Source: Candidatus Aenigmatarchaeota archaeon
GTDB taxonomy: Archaea; Aenigmatarchaeota; Aenigmatarchaeia; CG10238-14
Direction of reading: 5' to 3'
Assembly (NCBI GenBank): GCA_017610225.1
Contig: JAFCCM010000064.1
Span: 1-10,840, forward strand
Length of the DNA stretch: 10,840 nt
Part shown: in pieces, positions 1-5,881 of the stretch
How positions within the stretch are numbered: the stretch's first letter is position 1
Layout: each line of letters begins with the position of its first letter
Translations under genes and position numbers: made by a program
Notes under the pieces: model-generated
What the model saw: only the letters and a program-made list of their open reading frames with translations
Told to the model about the DNA's origin: nothing
Database searches by the model: none

Positions 1-1
1 T

Positions 2-2800
2 GCTGTAAAGATGTTTAGTGACGGAAATCAAAATAATTTTTATGTTAATTTGATGATTAATGCAGGAATCTTTAATCCTAATCAAGAAAAATCTACTGTA
101 ATTTATTGGAAAGATCCTGAAGTAGAAACATTAAGGCCAGATGGTGTGGGGGATTATACCAATATTCCTGATGAGATTCCACCCAGTGGAGTCCACTATA
201 CATTGGTGGATGATGTAGATCCAGATGATTCTACTACCCTCGTTCGTGTTTTAATAACATTAAAGAAAGATGCCTATAGCTTAGAGGCAAGTAGCATTGA
301 AGTGGGTGCTACGATAAATAGCGTGACAGTATATTTTCGGTTTAACTCTAACTTCCCAGGTTCTACCGCCTATGGTCAGCCGGGCTTGAGATTGGACACA
401 AATGAAATAACTGGAACTGAAATAGCTGGATCTACTACTTGGACTACTTATTCCGAGGCGTTAAGTAGACCAGGAGGAGGAAAATGGAGTGTCTCCGACC
501 TCGCCGATTTGCAATTAGTTATAGGGCTTAGGGCATCATCTGAGTTGAGCCTCTGCACCCAAGTCTATGTTGAGGTTGATTATACACTCAACATCGCACC
601 AACATGGCAGGATATGGCAGAAAGCGACTCAGACCCAGCAACCTATTCTTATAGCCCTAATTACGGATTCCAAATTAATTGTACTGACGACACAGGAATG
701 AATAACGCTTTCTTCACTCATAACAACTCAGGTTCTTGGGCAAACATAACTTGTTCAAATGATACTTCAGATATATTTTACGCTAACATTACCAGCATGG
801 CAGTCGGAGTGTTAAACTATTCATTTGTTTGTAATGATACATCTGGAAATCAAAATAGGTCAGATTATGCTACATTTACTGTTAGTCAATCCACTTCAAC
901 ATGTAATTTATATTTAAACGGAACAGATGGAGATGAATCATATAACACATATAATGTATTGAATGCGACTTTTAATATAGACAATTCTCAAGGCACAGTT
1001 TATATAGATTCAAACACAACAGGATGGGTTCAACAATCTAGTTCTGCCCCAACGGTAGAAAATACCACATACATATTCATATCAACAGGTGTATTTAATT
1101 TTACAGGATTTTATGATGCAACTCAAAATTATACAGCCTGTTCAGAGACTCATTACGCTACTGTCACAGTTATTACATATAACAAAAGCATTTCTGATTC
1201 AATAACATTCGGTGGTTCGTTCCCAAGAGAATTGTTAAGCAAGAAAGAACAGGCAGACTCAATAACATGGTCTGATTCATTTTCAAGGTTATTTTCAAGG
1301 TTTAAACAACAATCAGATTCATTAACATTCTCAGATATGGTTGAAAGAATTGGATTATTTGAAAGGGATTTGTCTGATTATATTAGTTATGGGGAATTAC
1401 AGGAATTATTGTCAGAGTTTGAAAAACAACAACTTGATAGCATCACTTACGGAGAACTATTAGAGATATTAGGTCTATTTGACCGTTCCAATTCAGATTC
1501 TGTGACATGGTATGAGACTCTTGAAAGATTAGGTGTGTTTGACAGATCCTTAGATGATACAATAACATATTCAGAAGTTCTTGAAATATTAACAGAAATG
1601 CAGAGGAGTCTAGGAGATACATTCACATGGTCTGATGTAATTCAAGTATTCTTAACTGCAGAAAGAGTACAATCAGATTCCCTAACATTCACAGGAAAAG
1701 TATCACTTGCATCAATCTATACAAGACACATACTTGAGTCAATGGTGTACAATGAGTTAACAACAATCCAATTCACCATGCGCTATCTAGAAGAAATCAT
1801 TGACACATTCACAATCACAGGAGCAATTTCTAAAGTATCAACTATTTTCAGGACAAATTCAGAAACAATTTCATTCAATGATATAATCAAAAGATCAACA
1901 ACATTCATGCGTATAATATCAGACATATTCTCATTCTTCACTGATATATTCAAGAATAGAATCACTCAAACAACAACTACAACAACAATCTCTAGTAGCA
2001 GTGGAGGAGGTGGGGGTGGAGCAATCTACACAAATGAAGGTGTTGACATAGAAGCAAATGATTCAACAACAATAACAATTGAAAAATCAGATGTTGTCGG
2101 TATCACTGAAATCCTTATATATGTTAAAGATGATGTAAGCAATGTAAAAATAACAATACAAAAATATACTGATAAACCATCTAATGTTGTAGAAAATGTA
2201 TTAGGTGCAGTTCACAGTTATATTGAAATTACATCTTATAATCTTAATGATTCAAATATAGAATCTGCCAAGGTCAAATTCAAGGTTCAGAAATTATGGT
2301 TAGGGCAAAATAAACTAGACCCAGATACGGTGTTGTTGAACAGATACTCAGATAATAGATGGAAAGAATTAGAGACAACAATGACTACTCAAAACAATAC
2401 TTACTATTACTATGAAGCAACAACACCAGGATTATCATACTTTGTAATAACAGCAAAGGAAGTAAAAGCAATAGTGTGCGGAAATGGTGTATGTGAAATA
2501 GGAGAAAGTTATGAGGATTGTTCAGCAGATTGCCCTAAACCATCTGAAGCACCAGTATGTGGAAATGGTGTATGTGAGTCAGGAGAGAATTGCGGTAATT
2601 GCCTGCAAGATTGCCCATGTGCTGAAGAATATATTTGTCAGGATAATGCTTGCATACCAGAACAAAAAGAGAAGAAATTCCCATTAAAACTAGTAATAAT
2701 ATCAATATTAATTTCTGTAACACTGCCTATAATAATCTTGCTGGTTCATTCATTAAAAAAAGAAGGGAAACAAAAAGAGAAAAAGATTTTTGAGTCATAA
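2..2800 (+). CDS. Large membrane-anchored surface protein with 20-residue repeats, PGF-pre-PGF domain and CGNGVCE modules (5' partial)
   Basis: The reading frame is open to the window edge, so the first ATG (position 11) need not be the start and a signal peptide probably lies outside. Numbering from that ATG: residues 1-200 are a beta-rich domain ending in a 'CTQVYVEVDYT' strand; 200-390 hold two Ig-like domains dense in N-x-S/T sequons; 396-653 are thirteen repeats of about 20 residues built on 'DSITWSE..ERL..F.R'; then a Thr/Ser run and six glycines (665-670); 697-818 match the PGF-pre-PGF domain ('SNVKITIQK', 'YYYEATTPGLSYFVITAK'); from 823 two 'CGNGVCE.GE' cysteine modules; a membrane helix at about 891-914; and a lysine-rich cytoplasmic tail. 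I infer an S-layer-associated protein or adhesin anchored at its C terminus. No PGF-CTERM archaeosortase signal is visible, which is unusual beside this domain. The ligand is unknown. Confidence 0.8.
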   Translation, partial: AVKMFSDGNQNNFYVNLMINAGIFNPNQEKSTVIYWKDPEVETLRPDGVGDYTNIPDEIPPSGVHYTLVDDVDPDDSTTLVRVLITLKKDAYSLEASSIEVGATINSVTVYFRFNSNFPGSTAYGQPGLRLDTNEITGTEIAGSTTWTTYSEALSRPGGGKWSVSDLADLQLVIGLRASSELSLCTQVYVEVDYTLNIAPTWQDMAESDSDPATYSYSPNYGFQINCTDDTGMNNAFFTHNNSGSWANITCSNDTSDIFYANITSMAVGVLNYSFVCNDTSGNQNRSDYATFTVSQSTSTCNLYLNGTDGDESYNTYNVLNATFNIDNSQGTVYIDSNTTGWVQQSSSAPTVENTTYIFISTGVFNFTGFYDATQNYTACSETHYATVTVITYNKSISDSITFGGSFPRELLSKKEQADSITWSDSFSRLFSRFKQQSDSLTFSDMVERIGLFERDLSDYISYGELQELLSEFEKQQLDSITYGELLEILGLFDRSNSDSVTWYETLERLGVFDRSLDDTITYSEVLEILTEMQRSLGDTFTWSDVIQVFLTAERVQSDSLTFTGKVSLASIYTRHILESMVYNELTTIQFTMRYLEEIIDTFTITGAISKVSTIFRTNSETISFNDIIKRSTTFMRIISDIFSFFTDIFKNRITQTTTTTTISSSSGGGGGGAIYTNEGVDIEANDSTTITIEKSDVVGITEILIYVKDDVSNVKITIQKYTDKPSNVVENVLGAVHSYIEITSYNLNDSNIESAKVKFKVQKLWLGQNKLDPDTVLLNRYSDNRWKELETTMTTQNNTYYYYEATTPGLSYFVITAKEVKAIVCGNGVCEIGESYEDCSADCPKPSEAPVCGNGVCESGENCGNCLQDCPCAEEYICQDNACIPEQKEKKFPLKLVIISILISVTLPIIILLVHSLKKEGKQKEKKIFES
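1196..1969 (+). repeat. Degenerate in-frame 60-base repeat array (13 units of ~20 codons)
   Basis: Within the first surface gene, units begin with D/E-S-I/L/V-T-F/W/Y at residues 396, 416, 436, 456, 476, 496, 516, 536, 556, 576, 598, 618 and 638. Spacing is exactly 20 residues, except one unit of 22 (576 to 598). Each unit reads as a short strand-like 'DSITW' followed by an amphipathic stretch ending 'F.R'. The DNA has diverged between units, so the array is old and kept by selection on the protein rather than recently expanded. Confidence 0.85.
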
Positions 2801-2810
2801 TCTTAAAGAT

Positions 2811-2834
2811 CGAAAAGTATTCATATTATGAATG
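2811..2834 (+). promoter_or_regulatory. Putative promoter with overlapping 6-3-6 palindrome before the antitoxin gene
   Basis: A purine-rich BRE-like 'cgaaaag' (2811-2817) runs into an AT-rich TATA-like stretch about 25 bases before the ATG at 2848, as expected for a nearly leaderless archaeal message. Overlapping it is a perfect inverted repeat, attcat (2819-2824), att, atgaat (2828-2833). RelB-type antitoxins commonly bind palindromes over their own promoter, so this is a candidate autoregulatory operator. Inference from position only. Confidence 0.4.
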
Positions 2835-2847
2835 TTTATAGACAAGT

Positions 2848-2979
2848 ATGGTAACTGATGAAAAAATAGAAATTCTAGATGAAGAAACCATCAAAGACAT
2901 AGAAGAAGTAATGGAAGACATAAAAGCAGGTAGATTCTATACACATGAAGAAGTGAAAAAGAGATTAGGACTTGAATGA
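2848..2979 (+). CDS. RelB-like antitoxin, short (43 aa)
   Basis: The 43-residue product runs from MVTDEKIEIL to a C-terminal half reading 'DIEEVMEDIKAGRFYTHEEV', then KKRLGLE. The 'DI.AGR.yT.EEVk.RLGl' pattern is familiar from archaeal and bacterial RelB-like antitoxins encoded just before RelE/ParE-family toxins; the usual role is to bind and block the toxin and repress the shared promoter. A stop codon (2839-2841) lies in frame just upstream, so this ATG is the only plausible start. The stop TGA overlaps a downstream ATG (ATGA), the coupled layout usual for antitoxin-toxin pairs. The toxin reading frame that follows is broken (see next entry), so this antitoxin appears to be an orphan in this window. 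Assignment is by motif memory, without a search. Confidence 0.6.
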   Translation: MVTDEKIEILDEETIKDIEEVMEDIKAGRFYTHEEVKKRLGLE

Positions 2980-3042
2980 AATATTATGATGATTTTTGTT
3001 GTTAAAGTAGGTCATAGAAAAGGAGTTTATAAGAGATCATAA
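2976..3042 (+). pseudogene. RelE-type toxin remnant (start and C-terminal tail only)
   Basis: An ATG overlapping the antitoxin stop opens as M-K-Y, the usual first residues of RelE-like toxins, but stops after nine codons. In the +1 frame, from 2986 to 3042, the sequence reads 'IFVVKVGHRKGVYKRS' then stop; 'i.VLKVGHRKdVY' is the characteristic last strand of archaeal RelE-family toxins. A normal toxin has about 85-90 residues, so roughly two thirds is missing and the two surviving ends are out of frame with each other. I infer an internal deletion that killed the toxin. The remnant runs six bases past the end of the convergent ThiI-like gene. Alternatively the tail could be expressed as an 18-residue peptide from the ATG at 2986, which seems unlikely to be functional. 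Confidence 0.55.
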
Positions 3043-3642
3043 ATCAATTAAAATCATCTTCTCAACATCAATTTTCCCTTCTTCCTCAACAATTTTTTCC
3101 AGTCTAGCTTTAGTACTAGGTTTATTAGGAGCAACAGAGCAACATCCTGCTGGAGAAACACCTTGATAAAATGTGCCAATTTCCCTACCAATCTTCTGAA
3201 TTTCTTCTTTATCCATTCCAAGAAGTGGTCGGAGAATAGGGATTTTTACGCTTTGAGAAATAACTTCCATATTTTGCAGAGTTTGAGATGCTTTTGATCC
3301 AAGAAACTCACCAGTAACTATTGCTTTTGCTCCTAATTTTTCACATAATCTTTCTGCAGTTCTAAACATTACTCGCCGGCAAAGAACACAAGTATACTTT
3401 CTCTCACAATTTTTAGAGATTTCTAACAGATTTTTACCATGAGGAACAATGACTAAATCATCAATTGTAATATGTTTTTTCAGTATCTCAACACACTCTT
3501 CAGTCTTTTTTTTGTTGATTTCACTGGCAAACGGGCTATTATCAAAGTGAACAAGAATAACTCTATACCCTAGTCTACCAATCATATACGCAGCAACAGG
3601 GGAATCTATTCCTCCAGATATTAATGTAATTACTGATTTCAT
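3037..3642 (-). CDS. ThiI-like PP-loop tRNA sulfurtransferase domain, THUMP-less
   Basis: This 201-residue protein is the catalytic half of ThiI, the enzyme that adenylates tRNA U8 to make 4-thiouridine. The ATP-binding PP-loop 'SGGIDSP' sits at residues 9-15, followed by 'YTCVLCRRVMFRTAE' (83-97) with C85-x2-C88, then 'GEFLGSKASQTLQN' and 'PAGCCSVAPNKPST' with C167/C168. Archaeal ThiI proteins carry this CxxC plus a third cysteine, and a methanogen enzyme binds an Fe-S cluster with them. The NFLD/THUMP domains that usually grip the tRNA are absent, as is a rhodanese domain, so a partner or a different substrate is likely. I chose the ATG at 3642, not the one five codons upstream (3657), because a TATA-like tttaaaaa centred at 3667 predicts transcription starting at about 3641 and the PP-loop strand then begins at once. 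Confidence 0.75.
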   Translation of the reverse strand: MKSVITLISGGIDSPVAAYMIGRLGYRVILVHFDNSPFASEINKKKTEECVEILKKHITIDDLVIVPHGKNLLEISKNCERKYTCVLCRRVMFRTAERLCEKLGAKAIVTGEFLGSKASQTLQNMEVISQSVKIPILRPLLGMDKEEIQKIGREIGTFYQGVSPAGCCSVAPNKPSTKARLEKIVEEEGKIDVEKMILIDL

Positions 3643-3663
3643 GAATAGAATACTCATTAGAAG

Positions 3664-3671
3664 TTTTTAAA
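3664..3671 (-). promoter_or_regulatory. TATA-like box of the ThiI-like gene
   Basis: On the minus strand this reads tttaaaaa. Its centre lies about 26 bases before the ATG at 3642, the distance expected for a leaderless archaeal transcript. This suggests the ThiI-like gene is transcribed separately from sepF. Confidence 0.45.
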
Positions 3672-3681
3672 TATTAAAACA

Positions 3682-3690
3682 AGAAAAAAT
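3682..3690 (-). terminator. T-tract terminator after sepF
   Basis: Directly after the sepF stop codon the minus strand reads attttttctt followed by a further tttt. Archaeal RNA polymerase terminates at T-tracts without needing a hairpin. This would end the housekeeping transcript before the ThiI-like gene's own promoter. Confidence 0.4.
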
Positions 3691-4050
3691 CTAAGAAGCC
3701 TGTTCTTCAGGTCCTTGTCTAAACACTCTAGCATTCTGTGGACAGAGTACTAGGAAGTTGTCGTCTACACCAACAATATCTCCACCCATAGCGATTGAAC
3801 CTTTTCTAAGCTTTTGAACAGCTCTTTTTAACTCACCAAGATTCTTTTCCCTGAGTGTTTTGATTTTAAGAAATACAATGTTTCCTTCTCTAACAAGTCT
3901 CTGAACAGTTTCAACATCCCTATAATCTTCAAGATCTTCTATTCTAACATTAACTCTTTGTTTAGCTTCACCAGCAATTTGATCCAATTCAACAAAGTCT
4001 TCTTCTGCTTCATTTACTTCTTCATCTTTTTTGAATAAACCTAAAGCCAT
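3691..4050 (-). CDS. sepF: Cell division protein SepF, archaeal type
   Basis: SepF anchors FtsZ to the inner face of the membrane at midcell in archaea that divide with FtsZ. This 119-residue protein has the family layout: a short N-terminal membrane-targeting stretch ('MALGLFKK'), an acidic linker to about residue 35, and a globular domain. The domain reads 'NIVFLKIKTL', 'LGELKRAVQKLRKGSIAMGG' and 'DIVGVDDNFLVLCPQNARVF', matching the beta-sheet core and the conserved glycines of SepF. A strong Shine-Dalgarno sequence (gaggtggg) sits three bases before the ATG, and a promoter-like box lies in the gap upstream, so sepF probably has its own transcript as well as any read-through from UPF0147. 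FtsZ itself is not in the window. Confidence 0.85.
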   Translation of the reverse strand: MALGLFKKDEEVNEAEEDFVELDQIAGEAKQRVNVRIEDLEDYRDVETVQRLVREGNIVFLKIKTLREKNLGELKRAVQKLRKGSIAMGGDIVGVDDNFLVLCPQNARVFRQGPEEQAS

Positions 4051-4053
4051 TTT

Positions 4054-4102
4054 CCCACCTCATAATCCTATCCTTGATTTGATATCTTAAACTTAAATAA
4101 TT
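4054..4102 (-). promoter_or_regulatory. sepF promoter and Shine-Dalgarno sequence
   Basis: The minus strand carries gaggtggg at 4054-4061, three bases before the sepF ATG, an excellent match to the archaeal anti-SD. A TATA-like ttatttaag is centred near 4096, predicting a start near 4070 and a leader of about 20 bases that includes the SD. The box lies at the very end of the UPF0147 gene. Confidence 0.45.
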
Positions 4103-4355
4103 ATTTTTCCTGTTTTATACTCTCTAACATGCTGACAATATTCCATATTTGTGTTCTTGTGTACATTGGAATATTCGGATCGTTTATTACTTCATCAAGA
4201 ACAGATACAATTGAGCTTAATCTTACATCCATATCTTTTTCCTTGTCTTCTAAGTTTTTTTTTGCCTGCTCAATCGATGTTCTTATGTTTCTCGGGACTG
4301 TTCTGTCTTCTATGACTTCTTCTAATAATTTTATTATCGGTTCTAATTTTGGCAT
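4101..4355 (-). CDS. UPF0147 family protein
   Basis: This 84-residue all-helical protein matches the archaeal UPF0147 family, whose function is not established. Family features visible are 'LLEEVIEDRTVPRNIRTSIE' (residues 10-29) and the echoing second half 'SVLDEVINDPNIPMYTRTQI' (50-69), which looks like an internal repeat of the same helical hairpin, each half with a 'P.niR/yTRt' turn. Length is normal for the family. The ATG is preceded by gagggg, an acceptable SD, 18 bases after the prefoldin stop codon, so it is very likely co-transcribed with prefoldin beta. Context (chaperone, ribosome, polymerase subunit) hints at a housekeeping role, which is inference only. Confidence 0.85.
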   Translation of the reverse strand: MPKLEPIIKLLEEVIEDRTVPRNIRTSIEQAKKNLEDKEKDMDVRLSSIVSVLDEVINDPNIPMYTRTQIWNIVSMLESIKQEK

Positions 4356-4373
4356 AACAACCCCTCATAATCA

Positions 4374-4706
4374 TCATTTCTTTATTAATTTTTTCAAATC
4401 GTCTTCCATTCCTTTAAGCTTTGAAGTTACTCTTTCTTCAGCTTTTGTTAGTGTTTTTAACCTTAAATCCATATCTTCTTTCTTTTCTTTTAGTTCCTTC
4501 TTCAATTCTTCAATATCTTTTTTAATCATTATAGGTCCTGAGATTTTATATGCTCTCTCTCCTTTACTTACCTCTAATTCCTCTAAGGCTTTTTCTATTT
4601 CTAGTTGTTGTAATCTCAATTGTTCTTTTTGAATCATAATTGTCTTATATTGTTGCTGATACATCTGGAATTGCTCAACTATCTTAGAATTGTCTAACTC
4701 TGTCAT
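4374..4706 (-). CDS. pfdB: Prefoldin subunit beta
   Basis: Prefoldin is the cytosolic hexameric chaperone (two alpha, four beta subunits) that holds unfolded proteins for the thermosome. The 110-residue sequence has the beta-subunit pattern: an N-terminal helix 'IVEQFQMYQQQYKTIMIQKE' (9-28), a heptad-rich coiled coil, the central hairpin around 'GERAYKISGPIMIKK' (49-63), where alpha lacks this short form, and a C-terminal coiled coil ending in KKLIKK. The length is slightly shorter than the usual 115-120. The start has a gtgat SD-like match just upstream and is separated by 76 bases from rpoP; AT-rich boxes in that gap could be a promoter. The alpha subunit gene is not in the window. Confidence 0.9.
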   Translation of the reverse strand: MTELDNSKIVEQFQMYQQQYKTIMIQKEQLRLQQLEIEKALEELEVSKGERAYKISGPIMIKKDIEELKKELKEKKEDMDLRLKTLTKAEERVTSKLKGMEDDLKKLIKK

Positions 4707-4782
4707 TATTCATCACTCTACTATCTCAAGTGATTATAAGATTAAATAAGTTGTTGTTTAGAGGATTTATTTTGGATAAGTC

Positions 4783-4914
4783 CTACCTAGCCTGTACTCT
4801 TTTGATTACTTTTGGTCTTTTCTTAGAAAAAATCCTATAACCACAAAACGGACATCTAATCCTGTCAATAATCTTTTCAGTTTCTTTTCCACATTTCAAA
4901 CATTTGTATACCAT
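4783..4914 (-). CDS. rpoP: DNA-directed RNA polymerase subunit P (Rpo12)
   Basis: This 43-residue protein is the zinc-ribbon subunit of archaeal RNA polymerase, related to eukaryotic Rpb12, which helps assemble the Rpo3/Rpo10/Rpo11/Rpo12 platform. It begins MVYKCLKCGKETE and holds C5-x2-C8 and C21-x2-C24 ('RCPFCGYRI') as the four zinc ligands, then a basic tail 'FSKKRPKVIKRVQAR'. The size is typical for the family. The start codon immediately abuts the L37Ae stop codon with no spacer, so the two are surely co-transcribed and probably translationally coupled. The L37Ae-RpoP pair is a widely conserved archaeal arrangement, which supports the call. Confidence 0.93.
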   Translation of the reverse strand: MVYKCLKCGKETEKIIDRIRCPFCGYRIFSKKRPKVIKRVQAR

Positions 4915-5154
4915 TCACTCACCAACCTCAGTCTTAGGAACATAAGATCCACCAGTCATTTTTGAACCACAAGCCTTACATTTCCATATTCCTGCTGCTA
5001 TTCTCTTAAGTTTCATTTTTTTACATACAGGACATTGATGCTTTTGTCTTTGTTGTTTTTCTATCTTTCCTAATATCAATTTTTCTTTTCGTCCATACCT
5101 TGCTCCAAATCTTCCTGTTGTTCCTACCTTTTTTGTTCTTCCCATTATAATCAT
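4915..5154 (-). CDS. rpl37ae: 50S ribosomal protein L37Ae
   Basis: This is a small zinc-binding protein of the large ribosomal subunit. The 79 residues contain the family signature 'GRTKKVGTTGRFGARYG' (5-21) and a zinc ribbon with C41-x2-C44 and C59-x2-C62 ('CPVCKKMKLKRIAAGIWKC'). The ATG at 5154 overlaps the preceding stop as ATGA, the same coupling used between the two upstream genes. The family usually begins at the fourth codon here (MGRTKK, position 5145), so that start is an equally good alternative that changes only three residues. The 3' end touches the rpoP start. Confidence 0.93.
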   Translation of the reverse strand: MIIMGRTKKVGTTGRFGARYGRKEKLILGKIEKQQRQKHQCPVCKKMKLKRIAAGIWKCKACGSKMTGGSYVPKTEVGE

Positions 5155-5417
5155 CTTCTTATCTTAAATTCCTTTTTTGTAACTAATAAATTTAATAGTT
5201 CTTTGAGTTGTTTATCATTAATCACATTTTTAATTTCTCCAGACTGATATAATTGTATCAAATATAATTCCAATTGTTCCACAAGTTCTGGTTTCACAAT
5301 CTTGATTCTTCCAATCCTTTCAATTGCATCTTTAGTCAATAATTTCCTGATCAAAGTCTTTTTCATCGCTTCAAATTGTTGCATTTTCTGGATATCTTCT
5401 TGAGTTAATTCAGTCAT
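5151..5417 (-). CDS. PDCD5-like (TFAR19) DNA-binding protein
   Basis: The 88-residue protein matches the archaeal PDCD5/TFAR19 family, a three-helix bundle described as DNA-binding in archaea, with no firm role. Visible signatures are 'IRKLLTKDAIERIGRIKIVK' (23-42), 'PELVEQLELYLIQLYQSGEI' (43-62), the 'NDKQLKELLNLL' helix and the characteristic C-terminal 'KKEFKIRR'. It is shorter than the usual 105-120 residues because the long Gln/Arg-rich N-terminal helix is cut down. The ATG overlaps the S19e stop (ATGA) and its own stop overlaps the L37Ae start in the same way, so it is translated within a tightly coupled run. The S19e-PDCD5 neighbour pair is conserved across archaea. Confidence 0.88.
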   Translation of the reverse strand: MTELTQEDIQKMQQFEAMKKTLIRKLLTKDAIERIGRIKIVKPELVEQLELYLIQLYQSGEIKNVINDKQLKELLNLLVTKKEFKIRR

Positions 5418-5833
5418 TTTTTAGCCTCGGAAACTACTTTCCTTATGAATTCTTGGCCTTTTTCTGTCAATAATCTTCCTCTCTTTATCCCTTCTTTTTT
5501 TGTTGTCACCAACCCTGCAGATTCTAATTGTTGAAGTATCTTTCTAATATGACTACCTCCTGCTTTTCTGAACCTTTCTGGTTTATGTCCTCTTTCTTTC
5601 TTTCCGCCATAATATGTTCTAAGTCTAGACACACCCAAAGGTTGTCTTAATTGAATTTTTCTAAGTATTGAAGCTGCACGAATATACCACCAATCTTCCT
5701 GATGAGGAGAAAATTTATTATGTGAACCTGTTTTTGCAAATGTAGCCCATTCTAATGGAGTTATTTCTTTAATTTTTTTTAACTCTTCTTTTGCTAGTTC
5801 TATAAATTTATCCGGGTCAACATCCTTAATCAT
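5414..5833 (-). CDS. rps19e: 30S ribosomal protein S19e
   Basis: S19e is an archaeal/eukaryotic small-subunit protein of the 30S head, needed in eukaryotes for late pre-rRNA maturation. The 139 residues show the family's winged-helix features: 'PLEWATFAKTGSHNKFSP' (26-43), 'DWWYIRAASILRKIQLRQPL' (47-66), 'GVSRLRTYYGGKKERG' and 'KAGGSHIRKILQQLESAGLV' (90-109), then 'GRLLTEKGQEFI'. The length is typical. A gtgat SD-like match stands just before the ATG, and the 48-base gap from rnp4 holds a TATA-like atataaac near 5871, so an internal promoter is possible. It overlaps the PDCD5 gene by four bases. Confidence 0.93.
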   Translation of the reverse strand: MIKDVDPDKFIELAKEELKKIKEITPLEWATFAKTGSHNKFSPHQEDWWYIRAASILRKIQLRQPLGVSRLRTYYGGKKERGHKPERFRKAGGSHIRKILQQLESAGLVTTKKEGIKRGRLLTEKGQEFIRKVVSEAKK

Positions 5834-5881
5834 ATCATCACAACTCTCAAGTTTTGGTATATTATGTTTATATTCTTTATC

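Noticed and set aside
1783..1965. Minus-strand frame within the repeat array of surface protein 1
   Set aside because: It is a by-product of the repetitive coding sequence on the plus strand.
2535..2723. Minus-strand frame opposite the cysteine modules and membrane helix of surface protein 1
   Set aside because: The sense strand encodes recognisable CGNGVCE modules; the antisense product has none.
2986..3042. ATG at 2986 as a genuine 18-residue gene
   Set aside because: Its sequence matches the tail of a RelE toxin, so a deletion remnant explains it better than a new peptide gene.
4129..4632. Plus-strand frame of 167 codons opposite UPF0147 and prefoldin beta
   Set aside because: It lies antisense to two recognised genes and its serine/phenylalanine-rich product is what reverse-reading of lysine/glutamate-rich helices gives.
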